A program made the translations under genes and the position numbers. Positions 28,453-38,861 of a stretch of DNA of 64,000 bases are shown one piece after another. Below the pieces are notes generated by a model that was not told where the DNA came from, searched no databases, and saw nothing but the letters and a program-made list of their open reading frames with translations. This DNA is from Alphaproteobacteria bacterium. GTDB taxonomy: Bacteria; Pseudomonadota; Alphaproteobacteria; JACAEB01. The first letter of the stretch is position 1, and each line of letters begins with the position of its first letter. The DNA is taken from the NCBI GenBank assembly GCA_024236075.1, contig JACKLE010000003.1, positions 124,001 to 188,000 on the forward strand, given 5' to 3'.

Positions 28453-29696
28453 GCGCGGACGCGAAAGGCGCGCGGCCCGCCTTCGATGTGGCGGCTCTGC
28501 GCAGGGAGTTTCCGATCCTCTCGCGCGAGGTCTACGGCAGGCCGCTCGTCTATCTCGACAGCGCGGCCTCGGCGCAGAAGCCGCGCGCCGTGATCGAGGC
28601 GATGAAGGGCGCCATGGAGCGCTCCTACGCGAACGTGCATCGCGGCCTCCACGCGCTCGCCAACGAGGCGACGGACGCCTTCGAGGCGGCGCGGCGGGCG
28701 GCCCAGGGCTTTCTCGGCGCGGCGCGGCCCGAGGAGATCGTCTTCGCCGCGAACGCGACGGACGCGATCAATCTCGTCGCGGCGACCTTCGGCCGGCGGA
28801 CGATCGGCGCGGGCGACGAGATCGTGCTCTCCGAGATGGAGCATCACTCGAACATCGTGCCCTGGGATTTCCTGCGCCGGGAGAAGGGCGCGGTCATCCG
28901 CTGGGCGCGCGTCAGGGACGACGGCTCGCTCGACATGGAGGATTTCGCGCGCCTCCTCGGGCCGCGCACGAAGCTCGTCGCGATCGCGCACATGTCGAAC
29001 GTGCTCGGCACGGTGACGCCCGCGAAGGAGATCGTCCGCCTCGCCCATGAGGCGGGCGCGGCCGTCCTCCTCGACGGGTCCCAGGGCGCCGTGCACCTGA
29101 AGGTCGACGTTCGGGAGATCGGCTGCGACTTCTATGTGTGCACGGGCCACAAGCTCTACGGGCCCACGGGCATCGGCATCCTCTACGGCAAATACGACCG
29201 CCTCGCCGCCATGCCGCCCTATCGCGGGGGCGGCGAGATGATCGAGCTCGTGACCAAGGAAACCGTCACCTACAACGCGCCGCCGCATCGCTTCGAGGCG
29301 GGCACCCCGGCCATCCTCGAGGCGGTCGGCCTCAAGGCGGCGCTCGATTTTCTCGGCGGCCTCGACCGCGCGGCCGTCGCGGCGCACGAGGCCGACCTTC
29401 TCGCCTATGCGAGCGCTCGGCTGCCCGAGATCGAAGGGCTCCGCCTCATTGGCACGGCGCCGGGCAAGGGCGCCATCGCCTCCTTCGTGATCGAGGGGCT
29501 TCACGCCCACGACATCGCGACCATCATCGACCGGCAGGGCGTCGCGGTGCGGGCCGGCCATCACTGCGCGCAGGTGCTGATGGATCGCTTCGGCGTGACG
29601 TCGACCGCGCGCGCCTCCTTCGGCCTCTACAACACGCGCGAGGAGGTCGACACGCTCGTCGCCGCCCTTGACAAGGCGGTGACGCTTCTCAGGTAG
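28449..29696 (+). CDS. sufS: Cysteine desulfurase SufS (class II)
   Basis: SufS provides persulfide sulfur to the SUF scaffold. The protein has 415 residues. Conserved features are YLDSAASAQKP, NVHRGLHALANEAT, EHHSNIVPW, the Schiff-base Lys in CTGHKLYGPTGIG, and the catalytic Cys in VRAGHHCAQVLM with the short class II loop. No SufE is encoded nearby. The ATG at 28449 overlaps the sufD stop. Confidence 0.96.
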   Translation: MSADAKGARPAFDVAALRREFPILSREVYGRPLVYLDSAASAQKPRAVIEAMKGAMERSYANVHRGLHALANEATDAFEAARRAAQGFLGAARPEEIVFAANATDAINLVAATFGRRTIGAGDEIVLSEMEHHSNIVPWDFLRREKGAVIRWARVRDDGSLDMEDFARLLGPRTKLVAIAHMSNVLGTVTPAKEIVRLAHEAGAAVLLDGSQGAVHLKVDVREIGCDFYVCTGHKLYGPTGIGILYGKYDRLAAMPPYRGGGEMIELVTKETVTYNAPPHRFEAGTPAILEAVGLKAALDFLGGLDRAAVAAHEADLLAYASARLPEIEGLRLIGTAPGKGAIASFVIEGLHAHDIATIIDRQGVAVRAGHHCAQVLMDRFGVTSTARASFGLYNTREEVDTLVAALDKAVTLLR

Positions 29697-29735
29697 CATC
29701 CTCAGGACGGGCGAAAGGACCCTCAAGGCACGCGC

Positions 29736-30080
29736 ATGACGCTGGAAGCGACACGGATCGAGGATCTGACCGGGCGGCTCGTGAAGGAGCTGAAGACGGT
29801 CTACGACCCCGAGATCCCGGTGGACATCTACGAGCTCGGCCTCATCTACAAGATCGACGTGGACGAGGATCCCGTCGATGCCGAGAAGGTGCGCGTGGAG
29901 GTCGACATGACGCTGACGGCGCCCGGCTGCCCGGTCGCGGGCCAGATGCCCGGCTGGGTCGAGGACGCGGTCCTGCGCGTGCCCGACGTCGCCGCCGTGA
30001 AGGTCAACATGACCTTCGACCCGCCCTGGGACCCCTCGCGCATGTCCGACGAGGCCCGTCTCGAGCTCAACATGTTTTGA
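29736..30080 (+). CDS. sufT: SUF-associated DUF59 protein SufT
   Basis: A 114-residue MIP18/DUF59 family protein that acts in maturation or delivery of Fe-S clusters. It has the hallmark TVYDPEIPVDIYELGLIY, the reactive Cys in TLTAPGCPVAGQMP and the C-terminal PPWDPSRMSDEARLELNMF, which matches the SUF-linked subgroup. It lies 39 nt after sufS and 8 nt before the A-type carrier gene. Confidence 0.93.
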   Translation: MTLEATRIEDLTGRLVKELKTVYDPEIPVDIYELGLIYKIDVDEDPVDAEKVRVEVDMTLTAPGCPVAGQMPGWVEDAVLRVPDVAAVKVNMTFDPPWDPSRMSDEARLELNMF

Positions 30081-30088
30081 GGCCATCC

Positions 30089-30469
30089 ATGAGTACGCGC
30101 CGCCCCCGCCCAAAGGTCGTCACCCTCACCGAGGCCGCCGCGAGCCGCGTCAAGGCGATCATGGCCGCCTCGGGCGGCGACATCATCGGCCTGCGCGTCG
30201 GGGTCAAGAACGGCGGCTGCGCCGGCATGGAATACACGATGGACTATGCCCGCGAGCGCGCGCCCCTCGACGAGACCGTGGAGGACAAGGGCGTGACGAT
30301 CCTCATCGAGCCCAAGGCGGTGCTCTTCCTCCTCGGCACGGTCATGGACTTCAAGACCGAGAAGCTCAAATCGGGCTTCGTCTTCGACAATCCGAACCAG
30401 ACGGACGCCTGCGGCTGCGGCGAAAGCGTCGCCATCCGTCCGTCGACGGAAGAATTCTCCGAGGCGTGA
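30089..30469 (+). CDS. sufA: A-type iron-sulfur carrier (SufA/IscA/ErpA)
   Basis: A 126-residue A-type carrier that moves assembled clusters from the scaffold to target proteins. The three cluster cysteines are present in NGGCAGMEY and DACGCGES. The middle motif differs from the more usual GGCSG by an Ala. It is the last gene of the operon. The ATG at 30089 was preferred to a TTG at 30077 inside the sufT stop. Confidence 0.92.
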   Translation: MSTRRPRPKVVTLTEAAASRVKAIMAASGGDIIGLRVGVKNGGCAGMEYTMDYARERAPLDETVEDKGVTILIEPKAVLFLLGTVMDFKTEKLKSGFVFDNPNQTDACGCGESVAIRPSTEEFSEA

Positions 30470-30478
30470 GGCCGCGCC

Positions 30479-31261
30479 TCAGCGCCCCTCGAACTTCGCC
30501 GGCCGCTTCTCGAGAAACGCCTTGATCCCCTCGCGATTGTCGTGGGTGCGCGAGCAGCGGCTTTGCGCGCGGGCCTCCGCGGAGAGCTGCGCCTCGAGGC
30601 TCGAGGTCTCGCTCTGCCAATAGAGGCGCCGCGTGAGGCCGAGGGCGACGGAGGGGCCGTTCGCGATGTCGCGCGCGAAGGCCTTCGCCGCGTCGGGGAA
30701 GCCCTCGTCGGGCAGGACGCGGGTGACGAGGCCCCATTCGAGAGCCTTCCGCGCGCTGAGCTTTTCGCCGAGGAGCGAGAGCTCGAGCGCGCGCGCGCGC
30801 CCGACGAGGCGGGGCAGGAGCCAGGTCGAACCCGCGTCCGGCACATAGCCGATGCGCCGGAACGCCTGGAGGAAGCTCGCGCCCTCCGCCGCGAGGACGA
30901 GGTCGCCGAGGAGCGCGAGGCTCATGCCCGCTCCCGCCGCGACGCCGTTGACGCCGGTGACGACCGGAATGTCGAGATTCATGATCGCGAGCACGACCGG
31001 GTGGTAGTAGCGCTCGAGAAGGGCGAGGGGGTCGCGCGGACCGCCGCCTCCCGATGCGAGATCGGCGCCCGAGCAGAAGCCGCGCCCGGCGCCGGTGAGG
31101 AGAAGAACGCGGGCGCCCGAGCCCGGCTTCGCGGTCTCGGCGAGGGCGGCGGCCATCTCCTCCATCGTCGCCGGGCAGACGGCGTTGAGGACGTCGGGCT
31201 TGTTGAGCGTGAGCGTCGCGAGCCCGTCCTCGATGGCGAACAGGATCTTCTCAAAGGCCAT
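30479..31261 (-). CDS. Enoyl-CoA hydratase/isomerase, PaaG-like
   Basis: A 260-residue crotonase-fold enzyme acting on CoA thioesters. The oxyanion-hole segments are GAGRGFCSGADL and GVNGVAAGAGMSLAL; the region VPDAGSTWLLPRLVGRARALELSLLG closely resembles PaaG, which isomerises ring-epoxide CoA in phenylacetate breakdown. No other phenylacetate genes are present, so the substrate is uncertain. It converges with sufA. A second PaaG-like gene (33746) lies 2.5 kb further on in the same orientation. Confidence 0.87.
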   Translation of the reverse strand: MAFEKILFAIEDGLATLTLNKPDVLNAVCPATMEEMAAALAETAKPGSGARVLLLTGAGRGFCSGADLASGGGGPRDPLALLERYYHPVVLAIMNLDIPVVTGVNGVAAGAGMSLALLGDLVLAAEGASFLQAFRRIGYVPDAGSTWLLPRLVGRARALELSLLGEKLSARKALEWGLVTRVLPDEGFPDAAKAFARDIANGPSVALGLTRRLYWQSETSSLEAQLSAEARAQSRCSRTHDNREGIKAFLEKRPAKFEGR

Positions 31262-31395
31262 GGCGCGTCTCCCTGTGGCTCCCCGGTAACGCCAGGATAG
31301 CAGCACGGAACCCGGCCCGCCGCCATCGATGGCGCGTCCCGGCAAGCTGGGGTAGCATTGCCCGGGGTGGAGGCAAGCGGGGAAGACCAAGAGCC

Positions 31396-32508
31396 ATGGC
31401 GGAGGACGCGACGCAGGCGGGCGGCGGGCTCGTCTTCGGCCAGACCGCACGGGCGCGCGACATCGTCGGGCTCGCCTTCGCGAATTTCCTGCTGAGCCTC
31501 GTCTCCCTCACGGTGTACCGCTTCTGGGCCCGCACGCGGGTGCGCCGCTATCTCTGGCGCAAGACCACGATCGACGGCGAGCCGCTCGACTATGCCGGGC
31601 GCGGCTCCGAGCTTCTGCTCTCCTTCGCCGGGGCGACCGTCGTCTTCTTCATCCCCCTGGCGTTCGTCAACCTCTATGTCGGCTTCGGCGCGCAGTCGAT
31701 GCAGGAGGAGACGCTCTACGTCATCGCGGCCGCCTATGCCGTCATGACCGTCGTCGGCAATTTCGGGGTCTATGCGGCGCGGGGCTATCTGCTCTCGCGC
31801 TCGCGCTGGCGGGGCATACGCTTCGGGCAGTCGGGATCGGGGATCGCCTACGGGCTCCTCGCGCTCCTCTACCTCGTCCTCTGCGTGCTGACGCTGGGCC
31901 TCTTCGTGCCCTACATGACCGCGCGCCTCACCGGCCGCAAGCGGCGCAACACGTGGCTCGGCGACCGGCGGTTCGACTTCGACGGCAAGGGCGGGGACCT
32001 CTTCTGGCCCTACCTGCTCAGCGTCCTCGCCTCGGTCGGCGCGACCTTCGTGGCGCTTCAGGTGCTCTTCGGGCTGCTCACGGCGGCCGGGCTCGCGACG
32101 CCGGAGATCGATCCGGACAACGTCGTCTTCGACAGGGAGACCGTTCTCTTTCTCGCCGCCGTCTACGGGACGATGATCGCCTCGCTGATGCTCGGCTCGC
32201 TGGTCTGGTATTTCTACCGGGCGTTCGAGATGAACTATCTCGCGGGGCGCACGAGCCTCGGCGGGCTGCGCTTCCGCCTCAAGGCGACGGCCTTGAGCCT
32301 CGCCTGGCTCGAGATCGGCAATTTTTTCATCATCGTGCTGACGTTGACGATCGGGCTGCCCTTCGCGCAGGTGCGCACGATGCGCTACGTCTTCCATCGT
32401 CTCGAGACCGAAGGAGCGCTCGACATCGACAGCATCGGGCAGGGCCGCGAGCGCGTGCCCTTCGTCGGCGAAGGCATCGCCGACGGCCTCGGGCTCTTGC
32501 AGATATAG
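31396..32508 (+). CDS. DUF898 (YjgN-type) membrane protein
   Basis: An inner-membrane protein of 370 residues with about six transmembrane helices. The DUF898 signatures are the N-terminal TVYRFWARTRVRRYLW and its internal repeat later in the protein (YRAFEMNYLAGRTSLGGLRF), with long hydrophobic stretches between. The function is unknown. A peptidase of the M48 family starts 12 nt downstream; DUF898/M48 pairs recur in Proteobacteria, which suggests a joint role in the membrane. Confidence 0.88.
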   Translation: MAEDATQAGGGLVFGQTARARDIVGLAFANFLLSLVSLTVYRFWARTRVRRYLWRKTTIDGEPLDYAGRGSELLLSFAGATVVFFIPLAFVNLYVGFGAQSMQEETLYVIAAAYAVMTVVGNFGVYAARGYLLSRSRWRGIRFGQSGSGIAYGLLALLYLVLCVLTLGLFVPYMTARLTGRKRRNTWLGDRRFDFDGKGGDLFWPYLLSVLASVGATFVALQVLFGLLTAAGLATPEIDPDNVVFDRETVLFLAAVYGTMIASLMLGSLVWYFYRAFEMNYLAGRTSLGGLRFRLKATALSLAWLEIGNFFIIVLTLTIGLPFAQVRTMRYVFHRLETEGALDIDSIGQGRERVPFVGEGIADGLGLLQI

Positions 32509-32520
32509 GGGGAGGGGCGG

Positions 32521-33759
32521 ATGAGCGGCGCCATCCTCTACGACGGCGAGACGGCGAAGGCCCGGCCGGTGGCCGTGCGCCTCGTGGGCGGTCGCCTCGA
32601 GATCAGCGCCGAGGACGGCCACGTCGTCGCCGAATGGCCGCTCGAGAGCCTCGTGCGTCCCGCCCATGCTGCCGCGCATGCCGGCGAGCTGAGGGTCGGC
32701 CTCAAGCGCTCGCAGGCGCTGCTCGTCATCGCCGACGAGGAGCTCATCGCGGCTCTCCTCGCCGCCGCGCCGCAGCTCGCGCCGCCCCGGCGGACCTTCG
32801 GAGGGCTCCTCCTCAAGACCTCGGTGTTCTCGTTCCTGTCGGGCGCGCTCTTCGCGGCGGTCTTCTACGGCATGCCGCTCGTCGCGGGGCCCGTGGTGAA
32901 GATCATTCCGTACTCGGCGGAAGAGCGCTTCGGCGCGGACATGGCCGAGGTCTACAGCCGCATTCCCGCCTGCGAGGGGCCGCGGGCCGAGGCGGGGCTC
33001 GCCGCGCTCGACAGGCTCGTCGCGCGCCTCACGCCGCCGGACTGGGACCATCCCATCGTGCTGCGCGTCATCCGCAACCGCGAGGTCAATGCCTTCGCGC
33101 TGCCCGGCGGCCATCTCATCGCGACGGAGGGCCTGCTCGCCTTCGTCGAGGACGGAGACGAGCTCGCCGGGGTTCTCGCGCATGAGCTCGGCCATGTGAC
33201 GCGGCGCCACGTGATGGTCAATCTCGTTCAGCAGATGGGCGTGCTCGTCCTCGTCGACAGCCTCACGGGCGGCTCGGCGGGCGCATCGGGCGCCGTCGTC
33301 CAGATGGCGGTGACCTATGTCGGCCTGCGCTACACGCGCCATCTCGAAGAGGAGGCCGACCGCGAGGGCATCGCCAATCTTCTGCGTGCGGACATCGACC
33401 CCTCGGGCATCGCGCGCCTCTTCGACCGCCTCGAGAAGAAGGCGGCCGAGCAGCGCGCCAAGGAAGCGCAGGAGGCCGGCCGCGAGCCAAGCGAGCAGAA
33501 GCGGCCCTCGGCGATCGACGACCTTCTCTCGACCCATCCCTATGGCGGCGACCGGGCCCTGATCGCGCGCGAGGCGGCGAAGGGGCGCACGGACTACAAG
33601 CCCGCGCTGACGGCCGACGAGTTCAAGGCCGTGAAGGCGATCTGCCCGCCCAGGAACCGCCGTCCGCCGAGTCCGCCGAGCGAAGGCGACGGCAAGGACG
33701 AGAATCCCGGCTACAACCTGCCGCCGCGCGCCCGCGAGGTCGAGGTCATTCGCCTTTGA
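32521..33759 (+). CDS. M48 family membrane zinc metallopeptidase
   Basis: A 412-residue HtpX/Oma1-like peptidase. An N-terminal soluble segment (about 1-90) is followed by one membrane helix (about 98-122). The zinc site is HELGH at 221-225, inside AHELGHVTRRHVMVN, with the third ligand in HLEEEADREGI near residue 278. A charged C-terminal stretch ends in a Pro-rich tail. It probably degrades membrane or periplasmic-face proteins. It forms a unit with the DUF898 gene upstream; its 3' end overlaps the convergent hydratase gene by 14 nt. Confidence 0.9.
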   Translation: MSGAILYDGETAKARPVAVRLVGGRLEISAEDGHVVAEWPLESLVRPAHAAAHAGELRVGLKRSQALLVIADEELIAALLAAAPQLAPPRRTFGGLLLKTSVFSFLSGALFAAVFYGMPLVAGPVVKIIPYSAEERFGADMAEVYSRIPACEGPRAEAGLAALDRLVARLTPPDWDHPIVLRVIRNREVNAFALPGGHLIATEGLLAFVEDGDELAGVLAHELGHVTRRHVMVNLVQQMGVLVLVDSLTGGSAGASGAVVQMAVTYVGLRYTRHLEEEADREGIANLLRADIDPSGIARLFDRLEKKAAEQRAKEAQEAGREPSEQKRPSAIDDLLSTHPYGGDRALIAREAAKGRTDYKPALTADEFKAVKAICPPRNRRPPSPPSEGDGKDENPGYNLPPRAREVEVIRL

Positions 33760-34558
33760 AGGCGGGCTTGCGCTTCTGCAGGAAGGCGGTGACGCCCTCG
33801 ACGAAGTCGGCGCCGTCGCCGAGCTCGCGCTGCAAGTCGCGCTCGAGATCGAGGGACGCGCCGAGCCCCTGATGCAGCGCGGCGTCGAGGGCCTGCTTCG
33901 TCGCGGCATAGGCTTTCGTGGGGCCCGCCGCGAGGCGCTCGGCGAGGGCGCGCGACTCGTCCATCAGGGCATCGTCCGCGACCGCCTTCCAGATCAGCCC
34001 CATCGCGACGGCCTCGTCCGCCGAGAGGCGCTCGCCGAGAAAGGCGAGGGCGCGCGCGCGGGCCCGGCCCACGAGGTTCGGCAGGAACCAGGTGCAGCCC
34101 GCGTCCGGCACGAGCGCGAGCTGGGGAACGAAGACCTGGACGAAGGTCGCCGACTTCGCGGCGAGCACGATGTCCGCCGCGAGCGCGAGGCCGACCCCGC
34201 CGCCCGCCGCGATGCCGTTCACCGCCGCCACGACCGGCTTCTTCAGCCGCGCGATTTCATGGATCAGCGGGTTGAAGAGCGTGTCGAGCGCGTGCGCGAC
34301 GCCCTCGCCGATGCTCGCGCCCTGGGGGCGCGGCGCGGCGTCCACGAGATCGGCGCCCGCGCAGAAGCCGCGGCCCTCCCCGGTGAGGAGGACCGAGCGG
34401 ATCGCGGCGTTGGTCTCGGCTTCGGAGACGATCTCCCGCAGGCGCAGGATGAGCGTCGGGTTGAGGGCGTTGAGCGCCTTCGGCCGGTTGAGGGTGACCG
34501 TCGCGACGCCGTTCGAGATGTCGAGCCGGGCGCAGTCCTCGGCCTGTCCTTCAGCCAT
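33746..34558 (-). CDS. Enoyl-CoA hydratase/isomerase, PaaG-like (second copy)
   Basis: A 270-residue crotonase-fold protein. It has LTGEGRGFCAGADL and AVNGIAAGGGVGLAL for the oxyanion hole, and VPDAGCTWFLPNLVGRARARALAFLGERLSADEAVAMGL, a strong PaaG-like stretch. The C-terminal EGVTAFLQKRKPAFKG is shared with the copy at 30479, which ends EGIKAFLEKRPAKFEG. The ATG at 34558 has GGAGGA 7 nt upstream. The two copies face the same way and flank the DUF898/M48 pair. Confidence 0.88.
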   Translation of the reverse strand: MAEGQAEDCARLDISNGVATVTLNRPKALNALNPTLILRLREIVSEAETNAAIRSVLLTGEGRGFCAGADLVDAAPRPQGASIGEGVAHALDTLFNPLIHEIARLKKPVVAAVNGIAAGGGVGLALAADIVLAAKSATFVQVFVPQLALVPDAGCTWFLPNLVGRARARALAFLGERLSADEAVAMGLIWKAVADDALMDESRALAERLAAGPTKAYAATKQALDAALHQGLGASLDLERDLQRELGDGADFVEGVTAFLQKRKPAFKGE

Positions 34559-34648
34559 CGCGGTCTCCTCCAAGGGGCGGGAGAGCGACGATAGAGATGC
34601 GACCGGCGAGTTGCCAGAGCGAATCGCTGGGACGAGGTCGGCCCGGCG

Positions 34649-35737
34649 TCAGCCCGCGGCGCGCAGGCGCTGGCGCTCGCCGGCCTCGGCGGCGGTCTGG
34701 GCGTCGAGGCTGCCTTCGCCGATCACCCGATTGCGTCCGCCGCGCTTGGCGGCATAGAGGCAGGCATCGGCGCGCTGGAGCAGGGCCTCGGCATCCTCGC
34801 CCGGCTGCAAGGTCGCCGCGCCGAGCGAGAGCGTCACCGTGCCGAGCGACTGGCCGGTCGAGCGCTTGACGATGCGCTTCGTCTCGACGGTGCGGCGGAT
34901 CTGCTCGGCCACCGTGAGCGCGTCCTCGAGCCGCGTCTCGGGCAGGATCACCGCGAACTCCTCGCCGCCGTAGCGCGCCGCCGTGTCGCGGCCCTTGACC
35001 GAGTCGCGCAGGCAGGCGGCGACCAGCCGCAGCACCTGATCGCCCGTCTGGTGGCCCCAATTGTCGTTGAAGGCTTTGAAGTGGTCGATGTCGCTCATGA
35101 GGATCGACAGCGGCTTGCCGCTCTCGCGCGCCTCGTCGAGCGCCTGGCGCAGCCGCTCGTCGAGGCAGCGCCGGTTGGGAAGGCCGGTGAGCGGATCGGT
35201 GAGCGAGGCGGCCTTGAAGTTCTCGAGATTGTCCTTGAGCTTGGCGACTTCCTCGCGCGACGCTTCGAGGCGCGTTTCGAGCGCGCGCGTGCGTTCCGTC
35301 ATCCGGGCGGTCGCCTCGTTGAGGCGGGCGAGCTGCGCCCGGATCGCGTCCGTGTCTCCCGCGACGTCGAGGGCCCCCGACACGCGCGTGAGCGTGTCCC
35401 CGTATTCGCGCTGATCCCGGCCGGCGGATTCCAGGGAATCCGCGAGCTTGGAGAGCTCGAGCTGCATCTGGTCGCCGACCTCGAGCACCTCGGTGCCGGC
35501 GCCCGCATTCGGAAAGAACCGGCTGTGGATGACGTTGGTCACCTGATCGGTGAAGGCCGCGCCGCGCTTGAGATAGCTGTCGACGACGCCCACGAGCTCG
35601 CCGCGCTCGCCGCTCGCATAGGTGAAGAAGATCTCGTAGTTGCGAGGCGTTGCCGCGATGCGATGCCCCGTCATGAGCTTGAGCGCCTGCTCGGCCAGCT
35701 CGCGCGAGCGCACGATGGAGGCTTGGGACTCCGACAT
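34649..35737 (-). CDS. GGDEF diguanylate cyclase
   Basis: A 362-residue cytosolic protein predicted to make cyclic di-GMP. Residues about 1-130 form an N-terminal domain without a named family (starting RSRELAEQALKLMTGHRI). A coiled coil (about 132-178) leads into the GGDEF domain (about 180-345). The active site is GGEEF at 257-261, preceded by LTDPLTGLPNRR. The inhibitory I-site RxxD is KGRD here (Lys248 to Asp251), so product inhibition may be weak or absent. No membrane segments are visible. It faces away from the aldehyde dehydrogenase gene. Confidence 0.92.
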   Translation of the reverse strand: MSESQASIVRSRELAEQALKLMTGHRIAATPRNYEIFFTYASGERGELVGVVDSYLKRGAAFTDQVTNVIHSRFFPNAGAGTEVLEVGDQMQLELSKLADSLESAGRDQREYGDTLTRVSGALDVAGDTDAIRAQLARLNEATARMTERTRALETRLEASREEVAKLKDNLENFKAASLTDPLTGLPNRRCLDERLRQALDEARESGKPLSILMSDIDHFKAFNDNWGHQTGDQVLRLVAACLRDSVKGRDTAARYGGEEFAVILPETRLEDALTVAEQIRRTVETKRIVKRSTGQSLGTVTLSLGAATLQPGEDAEALLQRADACLYAAKRGGRNRVIGEGSLDAQTAAEAGERQRLRAAG

Positions 35738-35891
35738 GGGCGAACCTCAGATGCGGCGGCTGGCGGCCTCGATGACCGGCGGCCGAGGCAGTCACTTGCG
35801 GCACCGACGTTAGGCCGGAAAGGCCAATATCCCGTAAACGGTGCCGGTCCACGTTGAGATTTCGACCGGACGCAGGGAGAGGAGAGCCCCC

Positions 35892-37340
35892 ATGAGTGTC
35901 GCCGAGAGCCAATCCGGCGTTAACGAACCGGCCGGCCTCGCCGAGGCGCTGACGCTCCAGCGGCGGGCCCAGCTCCGCGAGGGTCCGCCGGATGCCGCGA
36001 CGCGGATCGGCCGGCTCACGCGCGCGATCGCCATCCTCGTCTCCCACGCGGACGCCTTCGCCGAGGCGCTCGCGGCCGATTTCGGCCACCGTTCGCGCGA
36101 CCAGACCATGCTGACGGACATTGCCGGGGCCATCGCCTCGCTCAAATACGCAAGGGCCCATCTCAAGGCCTGGATGCGGCCCGACCGGCGGGCCGTGGAG
36201 TTTCCCCTCGGCCTGCTCGGCGCCCGCGCCGAGGTGCGCCACGAGCCCAAGGGCGTCGTCGGCATCATCAGCCCGTGGAATTTCCCCGTGCGGCTGGCCT
36301 TCTCGCCGCTCGCGGGCGCGCTCGCGGCCGGCAACCGCGTCATGATCAAGCCGTCCGAGCTGACGCCCGCGACGTCCGGGCTGATGGCGCGGCTCGTCGG
36401 CGAGGCGTTCGACCGCTCCGAGGTCGCCGTCTGCCCGGGCGGGCCCGACGTCGCGGCCGCCTTCTCGCGATTGCCCTTCGATCATCTCCTCTTCACGGGC
36501 TCGACCACGGTCGGGCGCAAGGTGATGAGCGCGGCGGCCGAGAACCTCGTGCCCGTGACGCTGGAGCTCGGCGGCAAGTCGCCGGCGATCCTCGGGCGCG
36601 GCGCCGACCTCGCGCGGGCGGCGAGCTCGATCGGCCTCGGCAAGATGCTGAATGCCGGTCAGATCTGCCTCGCGCCGGACTATGTCCTCGCGCCGCGCGA
36701 GGCCGTCCGGCCCTTCGTCGCCGCGCTCGGCGACGCGGTCGCGGCGATGTTTCCGACGCTCAAGGACAATCCCGACTACACCTCGGTCATCGATGCGCGC
36801 CACCACGAGCGGCTGAAGGGCTATGTCGCCGAGGCGCGGGCGCGCGGGCGCGAGATCGTCGAGATCAATCCGGGGAAGGAGGATTTCTCGCAGCAGCCCG
36901 CGCGCAAGATGCCGCTGACGCTGATCCTCGAGCCCGACGACGACCTCGCCGTCATGCGCGAGGAGATCTTCGGGCCGGTCCTGCCCGTGAAGGCCTATTC
37001 CACGATCGAGGAGGCGATCGCCTTCGTCGCGGCGCGCGACCGGCCGCTGGCGCTCTATTATTTCGGGCCGGATGCGGCCGAGCGCGAGCAGGTGCTCGGC
37101 CATACGGCGTCCGGGGGCGCCTGCGTGAACGAGACGCTGCTTCACGAGTCGATGGACGATCTGCCCTTCGGCGGCATCGGCGCGAGCGGCATGGGCGCCT
37201 ATCACGGGCCGGAGGGATTCCGCACCTTCTCGCACGCGCGCGCGGTCTTCCACCAGGCGAGGATCGACGCGACCGCGCTGCTGCGCCCGCCCTTCGGCGA
37301 GCGCTACAGGAAGCTCGTCGGCCTGCGGATCAAGAAATGA
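35892..37340 (+). CDS. Aldehyde dehydrogenase, coniferyl-aldehyde type
   Basis: An NAD(P)-dependent aldehyde dehydrogenase of 482 residues. It has the proton-acceptor Glu in TLELGGKSPAIL, the catalytic Cys in NAGQICLAPDYVL, and the cofactor loop FTGSTTVGRKVM. The short coniferyl-aldehyde dehydrogenase subgroup is indicated by MLTDIAGAIASLKYARAHLKAWM and the C-terminal region following GASGMGAYHGPEGF. A C-terminal hydrophobic anchor as in fatty aldehyde enzymes is not seen. The substrate is probably an aromatic or long-chain aldehyde. Strong GGAGAG upstream of the ATG. It converges with the RNA helicase gene, 3 nt apart. Confidence 0.9.
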   Translation: MSVAESQSGVNEPAGLAEALTLQRRAQLREGPPDAATRIGRLTRAIAILVSHADAFAEALAADFGHRSRDQTMLTDIAGAIASLKYARAHLKAWMRPDRRAVEFPLGLLGARAEVRHEPKGVVGIISPWNFPVRLAFSPLAGALAAGNRVMIKPSELTPATSGLMARLVGEAFDRSEVAVCPGGPDVAAAFSRLPFDHLLFTGSTTVGRKVMSAAAENLVPVTLELGGKSPAILGRGADLARAASSIGLGKMLNAGQICLAPDYVLAPREAVRPFVAALGDAVAAMFPTLKDNPDYTSVIDARHHERLKGYVAEARARGREIVEINPGKEDFSQQPARKMPLTLILEPDDDLAVMREEIFGPVLPVKAYSTIEEAIAFVAARDRPLALYYFGPDAAEREQVLGHTASGGACVNETLLHESMDDLPFGGIGASGMGAYHGPEGFRTFSHARAVFHQARIDATALLRPPFGERYRKLVGLRIKK

Positions 37341-37343
37341 GGC

Positions 37344-38839
<1,496 letters not shown>

Positions 38840-38840
<1 letters not shown>

Positions 38841-38851
38841 TAAGCGGACAT
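38840..38851 (-). promoter_or_regulatory. Three-codon mini-ORF overlapping the helicase start
   Basis: On the minus strand ATG TCC GCT TAA ends on the A of the helicase ATG (TAATG). The only good Shine-Dalgarno sequence, AGGAAAGG (38856-38863), is 15 nt from the helicase ATG, too far, but 4 nt from the mini-ORF ATG. A small palindrome GCGGA-ATG-TCCGC covers the mini-ORF start. This looks like termination-reinitiation coupling. Confidence 0.45.
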
Positions 38852-38861
38852 TCCGCCTTTC

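Noticed and set aside
22612..29696. Two cysteine desulfurase genes read as a sign of recent duplication
   Set aside because: They belong to different classes (extended versus short catalytic loop), a common state of suf operons in this order.
30979..33909. 976-codon open frame on the - strand opposite the DUF898 and M48 genes
   Set aside because: Most of it is complementary to two genes with clear signatures; it also runs into the first hydratase out of frame.
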